Below, in pieces: positions 57,846-64,000 of a stretch of 64,000 nucleotides of DNA (position 1 is the first letter of the stretch; each line of letters begins with the position of its first letter). Origin of the DNA: Aspidiotus rigidus (taxonomy: Eukaryota > Arthropoda > Insecta > Hemiptera > Diaspididae); the NCBI GenBank assembly GCA_035079385.1, contig JAVHKY010000049.1:620001-684000 (forward strand), given 5' to 3'. The translations under genes and the position numbers were made by a program. Under the pieces are notes generated by a model. That model did not search any database, was not told the origin of the DNA, and saw nothing but the letters and a program-made list of their open reading frames with translations.

Positions 57846-58590
57846 GTAGTCGATGTCTCCCCTCGAGTCCACAACGGAAACGAGCTTCTCGGTGACATTA
57901 TGCTTTCATCGCAAGAAATTACAAGAATTTTCACTCGCGTTTGTCCATTTTTATCGGGGTTGTAGTCGATCTTTCTCCAGCGTCCACGGCAGAAGATGAA
58001 CCTCTCGATAACATTCCCTTAATTGTCTGAAACAAAGAGAATTTCTAGACGTTCGCTCGCTTCTATCGAGGCCGTAGCCGATCTCTCACCACAAATGTAC
58101 AACAGAAAATGAGCTTTCGAGGACACCCCCTCCATCACTTGAAACAACAAGAATTTCCGCACGTTTGCCCGCCTCAGTCAGGGTTGTAGCCGATCTCTCT
58201 CCGCGAGTTCACTACACAAAACGAGCTTCTCGATGACATTCCCTTCATCGTCTGACATAACGAGAATTTCCACACGCGTTTGTCTACTTCTATCGGGACT
58301 GTAGTCACTCCCGCGTCCACGACAGAAGGTGAACCTCTCGGTAAGATTCCCTACATCGCTCGTCTAAAACAAGAAGAATTTCTAGACGTTCGCCCGCTTC
58401 TATCGGGGACGTAGCCGATCTCTCACCGCGAATCTACAACAGAAAATGAGCTTTCGGGTGACACCCCCTCCACCACTTGAAACCAGAAGAATTTCCGCAT
58501 GTTTGCCTGCCTCAGTCAGGGTTGTAGCCGATCTCTTTCCGCGAGTCCACAGAAAAAGACGTGCTTTTCGGTAACATTCGGCACAGTCAT
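57846..58590. repeat. 113-bp tandem repeat with three-monomer higher-order period
   Basis: Seven monomers begin with GTAG(T/C)CGAT-type words at 57846, 57962, 58074, 58186, 58301, 58411 and 58524 (spacing 110-116). The following word alternates in the order A-B-C-A-B-C-A. A monomers have GAGTCCAC...ACGAGCTTCTCG, B monomers have GCGTCCACG...GTGAACCTCTCG, and C monomers have TACAACAGAAAATGAGCTTT. The higher unit is therefore about 338 bp. It lies in lipase intron 4 and is not coding. Confidence 0.9.
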
Positions 58591-59833
58591 GCACAAACGT
58601 ACCCCAAACGATTCAACCCATTTAATATCAGGACCCAAAATTAAAATGAAAGGGTGTAAGGGGCCTTTCTTTAATTACCTGAGGGTCTCGGGAGGAGGGG
58701 AGTTTGGAAAATCTTTACATGACCGCAAGTAGAAACCCATTCTTAGTAAGTTTTTTCAATTTTTTCTCGAGTCAAAATTAGAAAAATTCGTCGGCAGAGC
58801 AAGTGAATAAAAAATCGTGAGGTGCCAATTTAAAAATTCGAAGAAAACACTTTTTTTTCAGTTTTTTTGCAAAAATCTTACGTAAGAAGAGAGAGAAGGG
58901 AAACTAAAAAATCGTATTAATCCTTACATGCGGAAAGGGGGATCAAAAATGGGCAAAATAGTCCTTAGGTAATTAATGAATGGACCTTAATATGTTACTG
59001 AACCCACCTACAGGGTGTAAGTAAAACAGGATTGTACAGACAAATTTAATGACGGTACAATTGGGTACTAACGATTAAGGCAGGTTTTGGGTCCAAATTC
59101 ATTCGGGAGGGAGAGGGGGTGGGAAGGAAATTTACTCATCGGTAAGTGAGCGTAATTCGGAAATTCGATCTTCGTAAGAAACCCTTTTACACTTCTCGTT
59201 CGATGGACTATTCAACTCACAAAAAGTGATGTTCCAACCCCAAACCTTCCTTTGAACCACGTCGCAACATGGAAATACGTCATCGGGATCATTCACATGT
59301 TGTCCAACTCCCTCCCTTCCTCCTTCTTGATTAATAGTGCGAGGCCTTGGAGCTAGTCTCCATAGCCTCCATCAAACTTCAAGCTGCGGATGGATGAGGT
59401 AATGTATTACTCACACAATTCTCTCTTTCTGAATCAATGCGTCTCTTTTTCTCTCGAATTCCTATGTCGTATTTCTGAGTCGCGAAGCAGCCCTCCGCAT
59501 CCCATCGCTCAATACCAACTTGCTCATGTGGGTACTGCTATTGACCAGAAATAGAGCAAGGAAAGATCTTCTCTCCCTCAGTATAGTCAAGAGGCCAAAA
59601 CTACGTCCTCATGCCCTTACTAATGTATTGACCTCATTCACTTCAGATTCATTAACAATAGCACATACTCATACATTTTCAAGGAGTTTGTTGGCACGCG
59701 GTAAGATGTATTTATACATGTCTGTTACAATTCATTTGAAATATTCATTATTATGGATCGTAACTAGGAGGAACATTATTAGGTACCTACATAGTACTAT
59801 TCCTGGGAAATTTTCATGCATGTTTTGTTTCAG
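58591..59833. other. Intron 4, right part
   Basis: AT-rich intronic sequence ending in the pyrimidine tract and CAG before exon 5. Nothing else supported. Confidence 0.45.
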
Positions 59834-59992
59834 TGGCTGTGTAATTCGATGGGCTTTTACGAATTTCGACCGGGAGGAAAATTTCTGTTATACGCTGGTC
59901 AAATGGTGTGCAAACGGAATGCAATAACGCAGAACATTTGCAATAACGCTCTATTCTTGATAGCCGGCTACGACACCTCTCAAATAAATAAG
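59834..59992 (+). CDS. Acid lipase, exon 5
   Basis: Acceptor TGTTTCAG at 59826-59833, 159 nt (53 codons), phase 0 in and out. It encodes WLCNSMGFYEFRPGGKFLL, then CKRNAITQNICNNALFLIAGY and DTSQINK. The family pattern is L---G--EFLPS---L-------C-------IC-N-LFLI-G-D---LN. The two conserved Cys (of CKRN and NICNN) are present and likely form the family disulfide. The donor AAG|GTTACT is weak beyond GT, which could reduce splicing efficiency, but the next exon continues the protein perfectly. Confidence 0.92.
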
Positions 59993-60440
59993 GTTACTAT
60001 CGAATAAAAATAAATAATAACATAATTATTAGTAAATTATTATTCTGTGTACGACAGTGACGAGAGAATTTGTTTCCTCGAGAATATCAACTGCACCGGT
60101 GATATCGCCGGTCCTACGTTTAGCTATGGTTTCTTACTCTAGCTCGTTGTAAATAGGGCTATAGGTAATGATCTCCGCAAAAGAATCGGCGCGGCGTCAG
60201 TTTAATGACCAACGTTTCAGCATGTCGTAGACCAATCTGTACCTGACTAAAAAGTTAATTTGTTTTTCTATTCTTGCGAGCATAATGAACGAGTGTGTTG
60301 ATTTCTTAATAAGTAAAACTCAGGTGACTGCCGCAAATATATATTTAAGAGCAAATTAGTTTACCTTGTAGTAGTTTAAAAATAGACTCGCGTATTATAA
60401 GACCACATGATTTCGAAGTTTTTTTAATCTTATTTTACAG

Positions 60441-60525
60441 ACTTCGTTACCTATGATTCTATCGCATACACCAGCGGGTGCATCTTCTAAGCAATTAACT
60501 CATTACGCTCAACTCATAAGAAAAG
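60441..60525 (+). CDS. Acid lipase, exon 6
   Basis: Acceptor TATTTTACAG at 60431-60440, donor AAAAG|GTTTGT (intron from 60526). 85 nt, phase 0 in, phase 1 out. It encodes TSLPMILSHTPAGASSKQL and then THYAQLIRK. The family motif HTPAGAS-KQ--HY-Q is complete. The following exon should begin with the F--YDYG block and carry the catalytic Asp and His. I found no candidate between 60526 and 64000, so the 3' end lies outside, or was displaced by the repeats that follow. Confidence 0.92.
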
Positions 60526-61241
60526 GTTTGTATACGAAATACGGTATTTTGAAAGTTGAAGGAACTTAAATTACTGATTTAAGTTCTTGCGTATAGCAAT
60601 GGTCTTGAAAATCCCACAAAAATTATTTCTGTCAAAATCTTCACGACGCCATACGCTCTTTGTTAGTCTCAATCGCAATCGACTGTATTTTATTGAAGAA
60701 AAACTTTACCAAAGAGTCAATTGGTAGATCGATACAGGGGTCTCGTTTAATTAATAGTGGAATATCTTTCCATGAGACTCAAACGAGCTAATTTTATGAA
60801 ACAAGTCTGGAATTCCAAACGCATTCTGCAAGACTACAAATTTGAATTCAGATACAGGGACCGGCTACACTCTCATATATTTAGCCCAAAATTTGAAATG
60901 AAGGCCACAGGGGAAAAAATTAGGATGCCGTTGCAAGTTTTGCAACGGCGAGCGGGGAAGCCGCAAGACTCATATTCTACTGCAGAAGATTTTTCAAAAA
61001 GTAGAACATACAGAAAATCTTACCACATATAGCTTGAGAGTCAACATTTTTTCAAGTCCCCCTCCTATCCTATATTGCTTGGAGTTCGAAATTATTCCAA
61101 GTCCCCCTCCTATAGAATCAATGCGGTTTCTCAATTTATGGCTAACGATGCCGGAGCGCTTTCGATTAAACAATCATTGTCAACGGGGACTGGAAAGCGA
61201 CTGAACCAACTCCGGCTGTAAACTAGAAACATACGAGGAAA

Positions 61242-62018
61242 TCAGGATTGAACCAGCGAGTCATCACGACGTGAATCATACTCGTAAACTAGTTCAATCA
61301 ACCCTTCATCAGGTATGCACCTGTTGAGCACATTAAGGTCGTCGTTATTTAAATGACGGATTATTTCGATGTGTTCTAACGCTTTTCGCTTCGAATACGC
61401 GTTTTCTCTATAGAGGAGGACTTCGGATCCCTCTTTAATGCTATGGTCGCTAGTGATTAGATGGTCCGCAAACGCCGATTCACCTATATTCTTCTTTTCC
61501 CACGCCTTCCTATGTTCAGCGACTCTAATTTTCAACTGACTGCCTGTCTCGCCAATATAAATTCCGTTACAATCCTTACACTCAACTTTATACACACCAC
61601 TCCTCTCGGCCAGTTGGATGGGGTCTTTTAGCCTAACCAATAAACTTTTTATGGTATTGGGGTTGTAATACACAGGCCGAAATCCGAAAGGGCGTAGGAC
61701 ACGACTCAATTGAGATGAAAACTGCCCCAAGAACGGAAGCCTTATCCAACGCTCTCTACTGTTTAGGGACGTATTGCGGGGGAGGGAGGTGGTGGAATTG
61801 AGGCATTTTCGAGTAACTTCCCTTTGGATCATAAGGTCGATGTCCAAGTTCACTTCATTCACTCTGGCCAAGTGCTTTATAGTTAATACCTCTTTTTGGA
61901 AGGCTGACTGATTGAGAGGAATACTAGTCAGTCGATGGATTAGGCTGTTAAATCCAGCATATTTATGGGCTACAGAGCAGAAAGATTTGCCGTGGACAGT
62001 AATATCGGTCGCAGTCAT
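61242..62018 (-). CDS. Penelope-like RT thumb plus GIY-YIG endonuclease frame
   Basis: An open frame of 258 residues. The first 110 are the polymerase thumb (FNSLIHRLTSIPLNQSAFQK, KHLARVNEVN). A link LRPFGFRPVYYNP and LLVRLKDPI follows. Residues from about 142 form the endonuclease: GVYKVECKDCNGIYIGETGS, then QLKIRVAEHRKAW, SAFADHLITSDH and RKALEHIEIIRHL. The GVY, YIG, Arg, His and Glu positions and the CxxC of the family are present, so this domain looks intact. The polymerase upstream is separated by a frameshift and stop, so it is not an autonomous element. Confidence 0.8.
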   Translation of the reverse strand: MTATDITVHGKSFCSVAHKYAGFNSLIHRLTSIPLNQSAFQKEVLTIKHLARVNEVNLDIDLMIQREVTRKCLNSTTSLPRNTSLNSRERWIRLPFLGQFSSQLSRVLRPFGFRPVYYNPNTIKSLLVRLKDPIQLAERSGVYKVECKDCNGIYIGETGSQLKIRVAEHRKAWEKKNIGESAFADHLITSDHSIKEGSEVLLYRENAYSKRKALEHIEIIRHLNNDDLNVLNRCIPDEGLIELVYEYDSRRDDSLVQS

Positions 62019-62216
62019 GGGTACCGTCTCTATTACAGATCGTCAAATCCAAGTAATTAATAGATGCGCCACCGATTTCTAAAGTAAATTTTAGAAGGAT
62101 ATTGATTATTTAGTTACTGGAGAAACTCCAAAAGGAGCTCTCGGGGACCAGTCCACGTACACAACACATCGTCGACATACCTGTGCCAATAACAAATCTG
62201 ATCTAAATACACACTG

Positions 62217-62439
62217 AAAAAGGGTTTTCCAATTGTACAAATCTGTACAAATCTACTTTATTAGTTGCTTTTACAAGAGTACTTTCGGGTGTTATCCCAT
62301 CATCAGTCTGATGATGGGATAACACCCGAAAGTACTCTTGTAAAAGCAACTAATAAAGTAGATTTGTACAATTGGAAAACTCTTTTTCAATATCAGTGCT
62401 CTACTTACACCTCACTCACTCATTATGAGTTCCGATAAT
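62217..62439. mobile_element. 223-bp palindromic insertion with 12-bp target duplication
   Basis: AAATACACACTG occurs at 62205-62216 and again at 62440-62451, directly bounding the insert. Within it, arms of about 78 bp are mirrored around 62307. The only visible difference is a 10-base repeat, CTGTACAAAT, in the left arm plus one base near the ends. It splits the Penelope-like polymerase just upstream of its catalytic motif. Each arm reads CTGATGA, a GGG/CCC stem, GAAA, then GTACTC outward from the centre. Confidence 0.9.
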
Positions 62440-63244
62440 AAATACACACTGCCAGAGGAGAACAAATCAAGCTCATACTTAGACATAAAGACCTCCGAAA
62501 TGAGAGAACCCAAAGGAGAACCGATGGGTATTCCAACCTCTTCAGGAAACTCAAAAAACTTGTTATCCAATTTGCAATAATTGGGAGACCAACAAATATT
62601 GAGGAGATTGAAAAATTCACCCAATTCTTCTTGGCGAACATTTGTTTGAATCAAAAGGTCTCCCATATGTTGCATGGTGATTGCTCTGGGGATATTGGGG
62701 AACAGGCCGACCACATCAAATGAACACAGGGTCGATCCCAGCGGAAGAATATTATCCTTAAGCCTATCAGCCAAGGAGACCGAATTTTTCACCGAGTAAG
62801 GTGACTCATGGTCAACTCTCGATTTATACCATCGGTCCAAAAATTTCGCCAGAGCGTACGTAGGGGAGGACACAAAGGATACGACCGGACGCATCGGGTT
62901 AATATGGTTCAATCCTGATTTCCTCGTATGTTTCTCAGCCGGAGTTGGTTCAGTCGCTTTCCAGTCCCCGTTGGCAATGATTGTTTAATCGAAAGCGCTC
63001 CGGCATCGTTAAATTTCTGTGGCTACTCGCTTGAGTATGACTTCATCTGGTCCCCCTCGTATCATAAATGGCTCAAGAGTCGAAATTTTTCTAACCCCCC
63101 ACTCTCCGTGATGTCATCAACCGTGGACCGCTCGCGATCGCGAACGAAAATTTCCTTAGTCTCCCACCTGTCAAATCTGAGAAATCGAAATTATTCTATC
63201 GTATATAGCTCGAGAGTGGAAATTTTCTCAAGTCCCTATCATAT

Positions 63245-63381
63245 GTGACCCCGTCTACAGAAACCTGGCATAGTGTTGATTATCGTTCAGAAGAAAAGGA
63301 TCTTTTACAGGGGAAGGAAGATTCCTTTTCTCCTGATTGTTATTGAGGACTAAGCTGGGTTTCTGTAGACGGGGTCACATT
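63245..63381. repeat. 137-bp palindrome
   Basis: TGTGACCCCGTCTACAGAAA on the left is mirrored by TTTCTGTAGACGGGGTCACA on the right, with diverged middle portions (GAAAAGGATC against GATTCCTTTTC). It sits between satellite units like the 24986 palindrome, but its sequence is different. Confidence 0.75.
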
Positions 63382-63555
63382 TTGTACAGCTTAGAGGTCG
63401 AAATTTATCTAGATTCCTCTTCTATCGTAAATAGCTCAAGAGTCGAAATTTTTCCAACTCCCCCCCCCCTCCTTGCCGTCATCAACCTTGAACCGCTCGC
63501 AGACAAAAATTTCCCTCCCTCAAAAAAAAAAAGATAGTGCGTTCCCCGCTAAAAA

Positions 63556-63638
63556 GGATGTCCATAAAAACGATCTGGAAAATTGGATCTTTCACATCGT
63601 TGAGAAAGCTTCTCCAGATCGTTTCTTTTGGACATTCC
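63556..63638. repeat. 83-bp palindrome next to element C
   Basis: GGATGTCCATAAAAACGATC pairs with GATCGTTTCTTTTGGACATTCC, and inner arms CTGGA..ATTGGATCTTTC and GAGAAAGCTTCTCCAG also pair partly. It begins immediately outside the right end of element C. Confidence 0.65.
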
Positions 63639-63639
63639 A

Positions 63640-64000
63640 TCTTCTTCCCATATATCCTTCAAATTTCATAAGTCACTGGCGTTTTGAATACACCGACCAG
63701 AACCAATGGATACTCATTATATTTTAGCTGACCAATTACAGTCTTCTGAGGTCTGATCCGTTGCCACGGTGCGTCTCCATAAGAAAAAGTTCTATTGAAA
63801 GCTTCCAGTCGTCCAATCTGCTTCACAGTTCCATACACCTCTTCTTTTTCAAGACCACCAATGCTTGTCAAAATTTATCTGTTAACAGGGAACCTGTTTT
63901 ATGGGGGGCTATTTGAGAAATCTGGCGTGCGCCGTGCGCCGTCCAGCGAAAAACTTAGAAAAATTTCGACACTCGAGAATATATGATAGGAGGGGGACTT
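63640..64000. other. Right edge with reverse satellite unit
   Basis: No gene found. From about 63945 the 45-bp satellite begins again in reverse orientation (TTTCGACACTCGAG, ATATATGATAGGAG, GGGACTT) and runs off the window. The expected last lipase exon is not present. Confidence 0.5.

Larger units (their letters stand above)
61143..63011 (-). mobile_element. Penelope-like element with about 107-bp inverted flanks
   Basis: The flanks 61143-61250 and 62905-63011 are near-perfect inverted copies (TAACGATGCCGGAGCGCTTT and on through CTGGAAAGCGACTGAACCAA). Between them the minus strand encodes the polymerase. There is MRPVVSFVSSPTYALAKFL, SFDVVGLFPNIPRAITMQH and GIPIGSPLGSLISEVFMSKY. After a 223-bp insertion comes HRYVDDVLCTW, and after a stop and a shift a 258-codon frame (61242-62018) with the thumb and a complete-looking GIY-YIG endonuclease. 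The N-terminal part of the polymerase is absent. Penelope-like elements often carry repeats in either orientation, but inverted flanks on a truncated copy are notable. Confidence 0.85.
60921..63553. mobile_element. Satellite-carrying element C (2.6 kb) holding a Penelope-like insertion
   Basis: The left end has TTAGGAT followed by the double hairpin GCCGTTGCAAG-TTTTGCAACGGC (60927-60949) and AGCGGGGAAGCCGC. The right end is AGTGCGTTCCCCGCT (63536-63550) preceded by a run of A's and GATAG. Between them are a few satellite units (61030-61115, 63050-63250, 63380-63480) and the Penelope-like unit 61143-63011. Same architecture as elements A and B. Confidence 0.6.

Noticed and set aside
59520..59927. 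135-codon frame overlapping lipase exon 5
   Set aside because: It is in a different frame from the conserved exon and shows no lipase pattern.

Overview
The window looks like nuclear DNA of an insect, or at least an arthropod. It has an AT-rich background, spliced genes with GT-AG introns and a fossil piece of arthropod-type mitochondrial DNA. It also holds many Penelope-like, RNase H-bearing LINE, BEL/Pao and MITE relics, and a short CCTAA telomere-type run. The very AT-rich mitochondrial piece would suit Hymenoptera or Hemiptera, but the order cannot be fixed from this sequence alone.

Only one host gene is well supported: a plus-strand acid-lipase family (lipase 3 / lysosomal acid lipase-like) gene. 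Exons 2 to 6 lie at 47448-47646, 55213-55333, 55408-55654, 59834-59992 and 60441-60525. Their phases match exactly and they translate into one continuous lipase fold. The terminal exon, expected to carry the catalytic Asp and His, is not in the window. Two candidate signal-peptide exons, at 12824-13024 and 38943-39143, are both exactly 67 codons. Both end in Ser-Thr at a phase-0 donor that fits exon 2. I read them as alternative first exons, so the gene may exceed 48 kb. A second plausible gene is a 154-residue secreted glycoprotein on the minus strand at 3367-3831.

Layout: 0-1.3 kb LINE relic; 3.4-3.8 kb secreted ORF; 4.17-6.9 kb mitochondrial insertion (cox1 end, cox2, atp6, nad3, tRNA remnants) split by a 532-bp MITE; 7-8.3 kb Penelope-like relic; 9-11.6 kb dispersed satellite and AT-rich compound repeats; 12.8 kb first exon 1a; 14-16.4 kb Penelope-like and BEL/Pao fragments; 16.8-19.9 kb nested inverted-repeat elements; 21.5-22.3 kb microsatellite and LINE relic; 23.3-25.3 kb and 26.8-29.0 kb satellite-carrying elements, the second inside a hAT-like element; 29.4-37.6 kb LINE pieces, a poly(A) retroposon and a 3.7-kb foldback element; 38.9 kb first exon 1b; 42.4-46.1 kb tandem duplication of a 1.86-kb unit; 47.4-60.5 kb lipase exons, with a three-level nest of mobile elements (48.8-54.1 kb) and a higher-order tandem repeat (57.8-58.6 kb) in the introns; 60.9-64 kb another satellite-carrying element holding a Penelope-like element with inverted flanks.

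The most unusual material is (i) a family of satellite-bearing elements whose ends carry a palindrome related to AGCGGGGAACCCGCT, (ii) a near-perfect head-to-head palindrome inside a Penelope-like element with two hammerhead-ribozyme-like cores, (iii) two equal-length alternative lipase first exons, and (iv) a three-monomer higher-order repeat in a lipase intron.
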